64,000 bases of DNA from DATFDN01 sp963830565. Lineage in GTDB: Bacteria; Pseudomonadota; Alphaproteobacteria; Acetobacterales; Acetobacteraceae. The translations under genes were made by a program, and so were the position numbers. The DNA lies in assembly GCA_963830565.1 (NCBI GenBank), contig CAWHMO010000005.1, positions 1 through 64,000 of the forward strand, given 5' to 3'. The notes under the pieces were generated by a model. It was not told the origin of the DNA. It worked only from the letters and a program-made list of their open reading frames with translations, and made no database searches. This document shows, one piece after another, positions 57,026 to 64,000 of this stretch (the stretch's first letter is position 1; the number at the start of each line of letters is the position of its first letter).

Positions 57026-57781
57026 TTGCTCTCCGATCTCGTCATGGCGTTCACCTTGCTGACACGCCTCCCGGTCGGCGCCCCGGCGCCTGGTGAATGG
57101 GACGGCGACCTGGGGCGGAGCGTATGGGCGTACCCGCTGGTTGGCGCGGCCGTGGGCGCGCTTGGTGCCGCGGTGTACTGGGTGTCTCGGCGCGTCGGCT
57201 TGCCGGTTTCCCTGGGCGCGGTCTGCGCATTGGCGGCCGGAATCCTTGTCACCGGCGCGCTGCACGAGGACGGGCTGGCGGATACCGCCGACGGGTTCGG
57301 GGGCGGGGGTTCGCCGGGCCGGAAGCTGGAGATCATGCGCGACAGCCGCATCGGCACCTACGGCGCGCTTGCCTTGATGCTGACGCTGGCGGCCCGGGGG
57401 ACCGCCATCGCGGGCATCGCCGAAACCGGCACCGTCGCCGCCGCCCTGGTGGCAGCCGACGCGCTCGGGCGGGGCGCGCTGATCGTCGTGACCCTGATTC
57501 TCGGGCCGGCCCGTGCCGACGGGTTGGCCGCCGGCCTTCGTGCGACGCACCCGACGCGCGCCGTTGCCGGGCTCGGTTTGAGTGGGGCGACGGCGTTCCT
57601 GGTCCTCCCGCCTGGGCTTGCGGGCGGCGCAACCATGGCGACGTTGGCCGTGGCGCTCGCAATGAGCTGGTTCGCCCGTCGCCAGATCGGCGGCTACACG
57701 GGAGATGTGCTGGGCGCGACCGTCGTGGCCGTGGAGTGCGTGGTGCTCGGGGTGCTGGCCGCCGGGGATGTCAGCAGGTGA
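57026..57781 (+). CDS. cobS: adenosylcobinamide-GDP ribazoletransferase
   Basis: 251 aa inner-membrane cobalamin synthase (CobV in P. denitrificans). FTLLTRLPV, the acidic GLADTADGFGGGG motif and KLEIMRDSRIGTYG, with about six membrane segments. The start may be TTG 57026 or ATG 57044. Ends inside the convergent phosphatase gene by 11 bases. Confidence 0.9.
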   Translation: MLSDLVMAFTLLTRLPVGAPAPGEWDGDLGRSVWAYPLVGAAVGALGAAVYWVSRRVGLPVSLGAVCALAAGILVTGALHEDGLADTADGFGGGGSPGRKLEIMRDSRIGTYGALALMLTLAARGTAIAGIAETGTVAAALVAADALGRGALIVVTLILGPARADGLAAGLRATHPTRAVAGLGLSGATAFLVLPPGLAGGATMATLAVALAMSWFARRQIGGYTGDVLGATVVAVECVVLGVLAAGDVSR

Positions 57782-58301
57782 GCCAGGCAATGGAGCCGAG
57801 GGCGGGCGGTGCCGCGAGCAGGTTTGGCTCCAAGCCGCGGAACAGCGCGGCCAGTATCTTCAGCGGCCCGCCATGCGAGACGACGACGCAATCCTCTCCG
57901 GCCTGGCGGATCGCGTGATGCACGTCGCGCACGCGGCGGAGGAAGCTCCAGCCGGCCTCGCCGCGCGGCGGCGCGAAACTCAGCGGGTCTTCGCTCCACC
58001 GATCGAGGTCCGCACGCGGAATGGTGTCCCATGCCACGCCTTCCCAGCAACCGAAATCCAGCTCCCGCAGCCGCCCCTCGACCTTCAGCGGAACCGACTC
58101 CGAGCCGGCGATCACCTCCGCCAGCAAGCGGCACCGCGAGGCAGGGCTGGTCCAGACGCGGGCGATCCCGTGCGGGGAGATGCAAGCCGCCGTTTCCGGC
58201 AAAGCGGCGAGCGCGTCGGGGCGAAGCGGCACGTCTAGGCCGCCGTAGCAAAGGCCGGGACGGATCGCGACCGCGGGATGGCGGACGAGCGCTACCCTCA
58301 T
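57771..58301 (-). CDS. alpha-ribazole phosphatase (histidine phosphatase family)
   Basis: 176 aa. LVRHP at the N-terminus (the family usually has RHG or RHT), GLCYGGLDVPL, LRELDFGCWEG and VSHGGPLK. Removes the phosphate of alpha-ribazole phosphate; called CobC in Salmonella, which clashes with the aminotransferase CobC, so no symbol is given. Last gene of the cobalamin region. Confidence 0.82.
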   Translation of the reverse strand: MRVALVRHPAVAIRPGLCYGGLDVPLRPDALAALPETAACISPHGIARVWTSPASRCRLLAEVIAGSESVPLKVEGRLRELDFGCWEGVAWDTIPRADLDRWSEDPLSFAPPRGEAGWSFLRRVRDVHHAIRQAGEDCVVVSHGGPLKILAALFRGLEPNLLAAPPALGSIAWLTC

Positions 58302-58418
58302 GCAACCAGGACGCGAGCTTGCCGTTGCTGATCCTTTCGGCGTTCCGCCATGGTTCCGGAGAGAGCTGGCTTGCGGAGCATAACGGGACAGGTCAGGACA
58401 AAGGGCAGGTAGTATTGC

Positions 58419-58439
58419 TAGGCAGTGTCTCGGTTTGAA
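58419..58439 (+). repeat. left copy of a 21-base inverted repeat
   Basis: TAGGCAGTGTCTCGGTTTGAA. Its inverted counterpart is at 63729-63749 with two mismatches in 21. The pair encloses the whole accessory island. Confidence 0.5.
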
Positions 58440-58455
58440 TGTCGGCCTAAGACCC

Positions 58456-58601
58456 AGGCCGTGTGAAAACGTCGTATCATAAAGACAACTAATAATGGCA
58501 TTGCTGCGTGGCGCTGCTGTTGAATTATCCATGCCCGGTGCGGGGCTGCGGCAACAGAATGGTGCGCGACCATCGTCGGCAACTACGTTTTCACACGGCC
58601 T
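58456..58601. mobile_element. 146-bp MITE-like element
   Basis: Bounded by 17-base perfect terminal inverted repeats, AGGCCGTGTGAAAACGT at the left (58456-58472) and its reverse complement at the right (58585-58601). GACCC occurs at both flanks (58451-58455; 58603-58607), the right copy one base off the end, so the target duplication is uncertain. No transposase is encoded. It could be a MITE or an internally deleted insertion sequence. Confidence 0.55.
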
Positions 58602-58805
58602 CGACCCATCTCGGACATCCAGCCGACGTCGGCTGTTGGCCGATAGCGGACTGACCGCTTCCGGGCACGGCCGAACAGGCCAGCAAGGACCCGGAAGGGC
58701 GCTCACCGGCCCGTCGACTGCCGGCCGCCGCTGGCCGAAAAAAAGGGAACGGCGGCTTTCGGACCTGAATGACGGGAAGCTGCCGTTGTCCAACTCTGCT
58801 CGGCG
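58602..58805. other. gene-free stretch right of the MITE
   Basis: About 200 bases without a supported gene. With the MITE and the region to its left (58302-58455) it makes about 500 bases lacking any gene, possibly relics of mobile DNA. A plus-strand frame starting at 58495 crosses the MITE end and is not protein-like. Confidence 0.4.
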
Positions 58806-59114
58806 TTATCCTCTCCATAAGAACATCTTCGGCCGTTGCCTTCGTTGCTTGGAGATCAACTCCAACCACGGCGCGGAATGGAAAGCGCTCATCAGCACGT
58901 ACATCGGCACCATTCCGCCAAAAGGCGAAGCACCATGTGCGGACGAGCAGAGAATGTCCGCCGGGCCACCCCCATGCGCCGCCGTCAGGAGCGCCATGAG
59001 GGCGAAGCTGGGCGTGGCCACGAAGCCTATCCAGCGGCGGCGCCGAGCGAGGCTGCCGCCGCCGTTATGGTGGTCCGTGTGGCATGCGCGTTCGGCGATA
59101 GCGGTCTCGCTCAT
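58806..59114 (-). CDS. small membrane protein linked to DUF899
   Basis: 102 aa. A soluble basic N-terminus of about 30 residues, two short membrane stretches (GFVATPSFALMALLTAA and the GGMVPMYVLMSAFH segment) and a basic tail. I do not know its function; the ILCSSAHGASPFGGMVP segment looks like a conserved core. Its ATG overlaps the DUF899 stop by four bases. Confidence 0.65.
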   Translation of the reverse strand: MSETAIAERACHTDHHNGGGSLARRRRWIGFVATPSFALMALLTAAHGGGPADILCSSAHGASPFGGMVPMYVLMSAFHSAPWLELISKQRRQRPKMFLWRG

Positions 59115-59902
59115 GCCTTGGTCTCTGAGTTCCGGAAGGCGGCCTCTCCGGCGTCGGACACCTCGACCCATTTCGGGTCGAGCGAGACCTCGGCGTAATT
59201 GTCGTGCCAATTCCACCACTTGTAGGTCGGGGTCTGGGGATAGCCTTCGGGCGAGTCCTCCCAGACCTCCTGGCGCCCGAGCGCTGTGATGTCGAGGTAG
59301 CTCCAGGTGCTGCCCATTGCCTCGTCGCCGCGGTTGTTGACGAAGTAGGTACGGAACATTCGGTCGCCGTCGCGGATGAAAGCGTTTGTGCCGTGCCACT
59401 CGTCCACGCCGAAATCGGCGTCGAAGCGGTCCGTCAGGCTATACCACGGCATTTCCCAGCCCATCCGTGCCTTGAGGCGCGCAATGTCCGCCTGCGACGC
59501 GCGCGAGACGAACACGAGGGTGGTGTCGCGAGCGTTCAGGTGAGCGACGTGGGCCACTTGGTCGGCCACCATGGAGCAGCCCCGGCAGGCATGATCGGGC
59601 CAGCCGAACACGCCGGGCTCGAAGAAGGCGCGATAGACGATCAGTTGACGGCGACCATCGAACAAGTCGAGCAGGCTCGCCTTGCCTTCGGGGCCCTCGA
59701 ACTCGTAGGCCTTCTCCACCGCTATCCACGGCATCCGCCGGCGTTCGGCGGCCAGCGCATCGCGGGCGCGGGTCAGGGCCTTTTCCTTCACGAGCAGCTG
59801 CTCGCGCGCATTCTCCCATTCCTGTGGCGACACGACCGGTGGTCGGGTCTTCGGCAGTTCCTGTTGCATGGCCATTGCTCCTGCTTCGGAAGACACCTTC
59901 AT
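59111..59902 (-). CDS. DUF899 family thioredoxin-like protein
   Basis: 263 aa. Thioredoxin-like fold with VYRAFFEPGVFGWPDHACRG at the N-terminal core and the CRGCS motif, then YSLTDRFDADFG and W-rich C-terminus (YKWWNWHDNYAEV). Role unknown, possibly peroxide or thiol handling. It is coupled to the small membrane protein gene, and one base follows the SRPBCC stop. A later ATG at about 59875 is also plausible. Confidence 0.8.
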   Translation of the reverse strand: MKVSSEAGAMAMQQELPKTRPPVVSPQEWENAREQLLVKEKALTRARDALAAERRRMPWIAVEKAYEFEGPEGKASLLDLFDGRRQLIVYRAFFEPGVFGWPDHACRGCSMVADQVAHVAHLNARDTTLVFVSRASQADIARLKARMGWEMPWYSLTDRFDADFGVDEWHGTNAFIRDGDRMFRTYFVNNRGDEAMGSTWSYLDITALGRQEVWEDSPEGYPQTPTYKWWNWHDNYAEVSLDPKWVEVSDAGEAAFRNSETKA

Positions 59903-59903
59903 G

Positions 59904-60377
59904 TCAGCTCGAGGCGTGCTCGCCGGCGATGGCGCCGATGCGCGGAACGACCTTGTTCCAGCCGCCGCTCATGTTCCGATACGCCGTGTCGTTCCTGGGC
60001 AGGACGAAGCCCGAATGAACAAGGCGCAGCCGCGTGCCGCCTTCGACTTTCTCCAACGTGAAGGTGACGATGGTGTCGAGCGGCGCGCCATAGCCGGCAT
60101 TGCCTGCGTGCCCGCCCTTCCAGGAATAGGCAAAACGTTCGTTCGGGATCACGTCCAGGACTTCGCACTGGATCGTGCCGTCCCACTCTCCGGCGGGCGT
60201 CGTCCGGTAGGTGAAGCGGTTGCCCGCCATGGGCTCGAAACCCGACGGTTCCATCCCGAGCCAGCGGCCCATCAGTTTGCCCGACGTGAGCGTTCTCCAG
60301 ATCGCCTCCGGCGCGTGCGGGAAGACCTCGTCGATCACGATCTGCTGGGCGCGAGCCTGCAATGCGGCGTCGTTCAT
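59904..60377 (-). CDS. SRPBCC (AHSA1-like) family protein
   Basis: 157 aa. START/Bet v1-like beta fold with an N-terminal APEAIWRTLTSGKLMGRWL and C-terminal LRLVHSGF. Proteins of this type are usually encoded directly after an ArsR-type regulator; the start overlaps the ArsR stop by four bases. Ligand unknown. Confidence 0.82.
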   Translation of the reverse strand: MNDAALQARAQQIVIDEVFPHAPEAIWRTLTSGKLMGRWLGMEPSGFEPMAGNRFTYRTTPAGEWDGTIQCEVLDVIPNERFAYSWKGGHAGNAGYGAPLDTIVTFTLEKVEGGTRLRLVHSGFVLPRNDTAYRNMSGGWNKVVPRIGAIAGEHASS

Positions 60378-60703
60378 GGATCGATCTCCTTCAATAGGGT
60401 GCGCAGGTTCGCGAACCGCTCGCGCCAGAAAGCGTCGTAGTGGCTCAGCCAATCGAAGAGCGGAGCAAGGCCCTCCGGCTTCGCCCGGTAGAAGACATTC
60501 CGGCCCTGGGGCCGCTCCGCGACGAGGCCGGCCCGCTTCAACGACCTGAGGTGCTGCGAGACGGCTCCCTGCGTCACGCCGCTCGCGCGCGTCAGCTCGG
60601 CCACATTGATCTCACCCGAGCTGGCGATGCGCTCGAACACAGCCCGCCGGGTCGGATCGGCGAGGGCACGCATGACGTCATTGATGCTGGCCGCCTGGAT
60701 CAT
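60374..60703 (-). CDS. ArsR family transcriptional regulator
   Basis: 109 aa winged helix: ALADPTRRAVFERIASSGEI, TQGAVSQHLRSLKRAGLV and the wing RPQGRNVFYRAKPEGL. The metal ligands of classical ArsR are absent, so it probably senses something else. ATG at 60703 is chosen because the region just before it carries the twin operators and a TTGACT box, so it must be untranslated. First gene of ArsR-SRPBCC-DUF899-membrane protein. Confidence 0.85.
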   Translation of the reverse strand: MIQAASINDVMRALADPTRRAVFERIASSGEINVAELTRASGVTQGAVSQHLRSLKRAGLVAERPQGRNVFYRAKPEGLAPLFDWLSHYDAFWRERFANLRTLLKEIDP

Positions 60704-60712
60704 GGCAATCTG

Positions 60713-60746
60713 ATTAGCGAACACTAATCTATTAGTCAATGCTAAT
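60713..60746. promoter_or_regulatory. twin ArsR-type operators
   Basis: Two 16-base palindromes of form ATTAG-N6-CTAAT, at 60713-60728 and 60731-60746, separated by two bases. They lie 10-43 bases upstream of the ArsR start, overlapping a TTGACT -35-like box on the minus strand. The design fits two dimers binding side by side for autorepression. Confidence 0.65.
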
Positions 60747-60910
60747 GCCTGTGGCCTGGCCTCACCTTTTCGTGGATCCGTGGCTCAGTTCCTGATGCAT
60801 CCGGGCGGAGGCCCCGCGGTTGCTGAAACCCGACATCTGCTTTGAAGCAGCCATATGCTTTCGCGAATGTCGGTTGAAGTCGCAGAACTGCCGACAACCA
60901 ATCCTCCCGA

Positions 60911-61570
60911 TCAATCCCGGTCGGGCGCGCCGGGCGGGAAGAGATGGCGGTACGGTCTGGCCTCGTCGACAGCCCGCGCAACGCTCGGCCGGTCAAGCAG
61001 ACGAGCACGGTAGCTGCGGAGATGACCGAAATCATCCGGAATGGGATGCACCCAGTCGGCATAAAACAGGGCGGGAGCCGCGGCACAGTCGGCGAGCGAG
61101 AAGCTGTCGCCGGCTGACCAAGTCCGCTCGCCCAGCCGCTCGTCGAGCCAGGCGTAGATCGTATCCAGCGTCTGTCGTCCCTCGGCGACGCCTTGCGCGT
61201 CCTTCGCATCCGGCGCACGCATCGCGTCCGACACCAGCTTTCCCATCGGCGTCATGACATAGTTATCGAAGATCCTGTCCATCATCCGGACTTCGACCGA
61301 CGCCGCTCCCTGCTCGGGTATCAATGTGACCGGGCCGGGGTGGAAGATCTGGAGGTGCTCGATAATCGCGCTGGTCTCCATGACGGTGCGCTCACCGTCG
61401 AGCAGCACGGGCATCTTCCGGATCGGCCAGCGCCGCGCCCATTCCGCTCCGTTTTCCGGATGCTCGGGATCGAGCGGGCGATAGATGAAGGGCAGCTCAT
61501 TTTCCCAGAGCGCGATCAGCACCTTCCAGCAATAGGAGGAGAAGGGGTGGGCGAACAGCTGGAGCGTCAT
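60911..61570 (-). CDS. glutathione S-transferase family protein
   Basis: 219 aa. N-terminal thioredoxin-like domain (LFAHPFSSYCWKVLIAL, VLLDGERTVMETSAIIEHL) and a helical C-terminal domain (FSLADCAAAPALFYADW). Start overlaps the VOC gene stop by four bases. Cytosolic conjugation or isomerisation of an electrophile; substrate unknown. Confidence 0.85.
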   Translation of the reverse strand: MTLQLFAHPFSSYCWKVLIALWENELPFIYRPLDPEHPENGAEWARRWPIRKMPVLLDGERTVMETSAIIEHLQIFHPGPVTLIPEQGAASVEVRMMDRIFDNYVMTPMGKLVSDAMRAPDAKDAQGVAEGRQTLDTIYAWLDERLGERTWSAGDSFSLADCAAAPALFYADWVHPIPDDFGHLRSYRARLLDRPSVARAVDEARPYRHLFPPGAPDRD

Positions 61571-62055
61571 GCGATCGGCTCGCCCGCACGCGCGGCCTTG
61601 ATGGCGGATAGATCAATCTTAGTCATCGTCATCATCGCCTCGAACACGCGCTTTCGCGCGGCCGGGTCGGGATCGGATAGCCCCTCCATGAGGTCGCGCG
61701 GGATGATCTGCCAGGAGAGGCCCCAGCGGTCCTTGCACCAGCTGCATTGCCCCTCACGGCCACCATTGTCGACGATCGCCGCCCAATAACGATCGGTCTC
61801 CGCCTGATCGGCAGTATGCACCTGAAATGACACGGCTTCGGTGAAGGGAAAGTTCGGTCCACCGTTGAGCGCGACGAATCTGGTCCCGAGCAAGGTAAAT
61901 TCGACCATCAGCACGGCGCCTTCCTTGCCGGAAGGGTAATCGGACGGCGCACGGTGGACGGCATCGATCGAGGAGTTCGGGAACATGGCAGCGTAGAAGC
62001 GGGCTGCCTCTTCGGCAGCGCCGTCGTACCAGAGGCATGGAGTGAGACTGGTCAT
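61567..62055 (-). CDS. VOC superfamily protein (PhnB-like)
   Basis: 162 aa. Single VOC domain with TPCLWYDGAAEEAARFY, a SFQVHTADQAETDRYW core and CKDRWGLSWQIIP. PhnB/3-demethylubiquinone-methyltransferase-like domain of unassigned function. Between the two GST genes. Confidence 0.82.
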   Translation of the reverse strand: MTSLTPCLWYDGAAEEAARFYAAMFPNSSIDAVHRAPSDYPSGKEGAVLMVEFTLLGTRFVALNGGPNFPFTEAVSFQVHTADQAETDRYWAAIVDNGGREGQCSWCKDRWGLSWQIIPRDLMEGLSDPDPAARKRVFEAMMTMTKIDLSAIKAARAGEPIA

Positions 62056-62095
62056 CGCGGGCTCCTAAGGAGGGTATGGAAGCTGGAGCGGAGGC

Positions 62096-62746
62096 TCAGG
62101 CAACGGCCTGTTCGAACACGGCGAGATGATCCGCCATCGCCTTTGCGTGGGCCGGTCGAGCCTCGCCCCGCGCGACATAGGCCGCGACCGCAGGAAAGCC
62201 GTCGAGGATCCCGGTGCCGCGCAATCCGCCCAACACCGAGACCATCATCAGGTCGCCGACGGTGAACCCGTCCTCCTCCAGCCATATGCGGCCGGCGAGG
62301 CGCGCATCGAGATCACGCAGCCGCTCCTCGATATAGCCGAGCACGACCGGGCGGCGCTCGGCGGACCAGGGGCGGTCCGCTTCGAACACGGCGTTCACGG
62401 CAAATTCCATCACCGCAGGCTCAACCGAATTGAGCGCGGCGACCAGCCACTGCACCGCTTTCATCCGCTGGGCCGGGTCGTCCGGGAGCAATCGCCCGGC
62501 CCGTTCCGCGATGCGTAGGACGATCGCACCCGATTCAAAGATCTCGACCTCCTCATCCCGGTAGGTCGGCACTTGGCCGAAGGGCTGGTAGCGCCGGTGC
62601 TCCGGTGTCTTTGAACTGCGGATGAGATCGACCTCATAGGCCTGTCCCACTTCCTCGAACGCCCAGCGCGGACGTAGATCGCGCACGAAACCGCGGGCGA
62701 ATTCGGGCACCCACCCAAAGGTGGTGATACGCGGCAAAGCCGTCAT
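62096..62746 (-). CDS. glutathione S-transferase family protein
   Basis: 216 aa. The N-terminal domain (TFGWVPEFARGF, VPTYRDEEVEIFESGAI) and helical C-terminal domain (FTVGDLMMVSVLGGL) fit GST. The ATG at 62746 has GGAGAGG upstream. Divergent from the MarR gene across an 82-base gap with a palindrome, so probably controlled by it. Confidence 0.8.
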   Translation of the reverse strand: MTALPRITTFGWVPEFARGFVRDLRPRWAFEEVGQAYEVDLIRSSKTPEHRRYQPFGQVPTYRDEEVEIFESGAIVLRIAERAGRLLPDDPAQRMKAVQWLVAALNSVEPAVMEFAVNAVFEADRPWSAERRPVVLGYIEERLRDLDARLAGRIWLEEDGFTVGDLMMVSVLGGLRGTGILDGFPAVAAYVARGEARPAHAKAMADHLAVFEQAVA

Positions 62747-62805
62747 CGGACCTCTCCTCTTGACCGGGACGGCGACACGTCGGCTCGCCACCCTTGACGA
62801 GAACC

Positions 62806-62828
62806 GTTGATATCAACATACATTGTAT
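62806..62828. promoter_or_regulatory. candidate MarR operator
   Basis: GTTGATATCAAC (62806-62817), a perfect 12-base palindrome, followed at once by ATACA-T-TGTAT (62818-62828), which ends at the MarR start codon. The location between divergent GST and MarR genes fits a shared operator. Confidence 0.5.
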
Positions 62829-63269
62829 ATGTCAAAGACGGTGCCGTTCGAGACGACGATCGAGGTGCGGGACTGCTGTCTGTGCCTCCATGCCCAGCGC
62901 GCGGCGCGTGCACTCGCGCGTCGGTTTGACGAGGTGTTGCGGCCGACTGGGCTGACCAACCAGCAATTCTCTCTGCTGATGGCGCTCAACCGTCCAGAGT
63001 CGCCGACCATGGCTCCCGTTGCCGAACTGCTGGCGATGGATCGCACGACTCTCACGGCCGCGCTCAAACCGCTTGAGCGGCGGGGCCTGCTGGTCGTCGA
63101 GACCGATCCGAAGGACAAGCGCAGCCGCAGGCTCTGCCTGACCGACGAGGGACATGCGGTGCTCCTGCGTGCTCTGCCCATATGGAGGCAGACTCATGCC
63201 GAGATCGAGGCGGCCCGGCCTGAGATTGGCATGGACCAGCTGAGAAGTTTGCTACGAGCACTTGCCTGA
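62829..63269 (+). CDS. MarR family transcriptional regulator
   Basis: 146 aa. Winged helix with PTMAPVAELLAMDRTTLTAAL and wing DPKDKRSRRL, plus dimer helices at both ends. CCLCLHAQ near the N-terminus (Cys cluster) could act as a thiol sensor. The ATG at 62829 is preferred to a TTG at 62823. Likely a repressor of the divergent GST-VOC-GST genes. Confidence 0.85.
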   Translation: MSKTVPFETTIEVRDCCLCLHAQRAARALARRFDEVLRPTGLTNQQFSLLMALNRPESPTMAPVAELLAMDRTTLTAALKPLERRGLLVVETDPKDKRSRRLCLTDEGHAVLLRALPIWRQTHAEIEAARPEIGMDQLRSLLRALA

Positions 63270-63414
63270 AGTCAGCCTAAAGGCAGGTCGGCCGGGGGCT
63301 GGACCGAGACGTTATACCAAGTCTCCCTGACCAGAACCTATGAGGGTTGATCACGTCCAAGGATTGCAGACGTTTGAGCACGCGCCGATAGGTTCCGGTC
63401 CCAGAGACACGGTA

Positions 63415-63702
63415 TTAGTCGTCGAGCCTTTCGTCATTGTCGTAAGGATCCGTCGAGCATCCGATGGATCGGGCCCTAACCTTTAGCCCAGGCTTCCGCC
63501 CCCCGAAGCGGCCGAGCACCGTCTGGCGTTTCGATGGACGGAGAGCTGAGATGTTCTCATAGTTGTAGAAGCCCACGTCCTGAGCTTCATCGCGATGTTT
63601 CAGCACAACACCTGGACGGAAAGTCCGCTTCCGGTATGCCGAGGCGGACCTCTGAACGACAGAAGTGGGCGCAAACCGGTCGAAATCATCGCCCCGGCCC
63701 AA
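63415..63702 (-). CDS. uncertain 95-aa hypothetical protein
   Basis: A complete frame starting MGRGDDFDRFAPTS, rich in Arg, Asp and Tyr, with no domain or membrane segment I can name. It lies just inside the right copy of the 21-base inverted repeat, within a stretch of about 530 bases (63270-63798) that otherwise shows no gene. It may be a chance frame or mobile-DNA cargo. Confidence 0.3.
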   Translation of the reverse strand: MGRGDDFDRFAPTSVVQRSASAYRKRTFRPGVVLKHRDEAQDVGFYNYENISALRPSKRQTVLGRFGGRKPGLKVRARSIGCSTDPYDNDERLDD

Positions 63703-63728
63703 GGTCCGGAGGCCACGACTTGCGGAAG

Positions 63729-63749
63729 TTCAAACTGAGACACTACCTA
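63729..63749 (-). repeat. right copy of a 21-base inverted repeat
   Basis: On the minus strand it reads TAGGTAGTGTCTCAGTTTGAA, 19 of 21 identical to the left copy at 58419-58439. The two copies face each other across 5.3 kb. Confidence 0.5.
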
Positions 63750-63798
63750 TTGCTACCGTGGGGTTCCGGCCTGGGGCGATGTGGTCTACACCCGCCAC

Positions 63799-64000
63799 AT
63801 GGTGGCGCCGTGCCCGTTCTGGAAAGCCAAGCAGCTTGAGGAGATGACTCCCGAGGAGTGGGAGTCGCTCTGCGATGGCTGCGGACGCTGCTGCCTGCAC
63901 AAGCTGCGCCACGAGGATGACGGCGCCCTCTCATTCACCAATGTCGCCTGCCATCTGCTCGATCTCGAGTCCTGCCGGTGCAAGGACTATGCGCGCCGCC
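63799..64000 (+). CDS. YcgN family (UPF0260) cysteine-cluster protein, cut by window edge
   Basis: Partial. PFWKAKQLEEMTPEEWESL, then LCDGCGRCCLHKL, a family-defining cysteine group, then FTNVACHLLDLESCRC and KDYARR at the edge. The family probably binds an iron-sulfur or other metal centre; function unknown. ATG 63799 is chosen, but the frame stays open upstream, and the repeat copy lies only 50 bases before it, so the true 5' end could have been altered by insertion. Confidence 0.8.
   Translation, partial: MVAPCPFWKAKQLEEMTPEEWESLCDGCGRCCLHKLRHEDDGALSFTNVACHLLDLESCRCKDYARR

Noticed and set aside
58495..59289. 264-codon plus-strand frame across the MITE
   Set aside because: It spans a non-coding element and lies antisense to the supported DUF899 and membrane-protein genes; no domain is seen.
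1..64000. CRISPR arrays, tRNA or rRNA genes, prophage
   Set aside because: No regularly spaced repeats, no cloverleaf with a CCA-type acceptor, no rRNA-like stretch and no phage structural genes were seen on reading.

Overview
This 64 kb window is high-GC DNA (about two-thirds G+C by eye, with strongly GC-rich third codon positions) and reads as the chromosome of an alphaproteobacterium. The Rhodospirillales, probably Acetobacteraceae, are the best guess. Grounds for this are the argD-argF-hslO neighbourhood, an ilvE/petP/petR block, an aerobic (CobG/CobN-type) cobalamin cluster in which CbiD stands in for CobF, and rsmI beside an LpoA-like lipoprotein gene. No rRNA, tRNA, CRISPR array, prophage or intact transposase was seen.

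Layout. 0-13 kb: housekeeping and regulation (enolase-superfamily enzyme, hslO, recX, argD-argF, ilvE, petP/petR-type regulators and a sensor kinase), broken by an AT-richer patch at 8.2-9.2 kb with an orphan membrane-protein gene. 12.8-19.2 kb: a probable aromatic-compound catabolic operon (HpaB-type monooxygenase, extradiol dioxygenase, SDR, amidase, small isomerase-like protein) with a divergent MFS transporter and a convergent LuxR regulator. 20.7-21.9 kb: an NsrR nitric-oxide-response locus with two small proteins and a candidate operator. 22-24 kb: rsmI and the LpoA-like gene. 24.2-29.5 kb: a tightly overlapping operon of an APH-type kinase, an enolase paralogue with altered active-site residues, a D-2-hydroxyacid dehydrogenase, a four-carbon acid sugar kinase and a PdxA2-type dehydrogenase. 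This is the most original locus here. 29.5-30.8 kb: small genes, including a ribbon-helix-helix/coiled-coil pair with a palindromic operator. 30.9-37.3 kb: a Liv-type ABC transporter flanked by an aldo-keto reductase and an SDR.

37.4-58.3 kb is a nearly complete cobalamin cluster: cobC, cobD, cobQ, cobO, cobP, then an AdoCbl riboswitch driving DUF1636-cobW-cobN-cobG-cobH-cobI-cobJ, then cobK, cobL, cobE, cobM, cbiD, cobB, cobT(U), cobS(V) and alpha-ribazole phosphatase. CobA, CobF, the CobS/CobT chelatase subunits and BluB are not present. 58.4-63.75 kb is an accessory island bounded by inverted copies of a 21-base sequence. It holds a 146-bp MITE-like element and a detoxification/stress set: DUF899, SRPBCC, ArsR, two GSTs, VOC and MarR. 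A ycgN-type gene runs off the right edge.

A striking technical feature runs through 18.8-56.1 kb. Eleven reading-frame breaks, in amidase, a small protein, enolase, hydroxyacid dehydrogenase, AKR, livF, cobW, cobN, cobL, cobM and cobT, can each be repaired by deleting one base from a run of 2-4 identical bases. All flanking sequence is otherwise undamaged. This looks like a sequencing/assembly insertion bias rather than gene decay, so those genes are annotated as real genes with a frameshift in this sequence.
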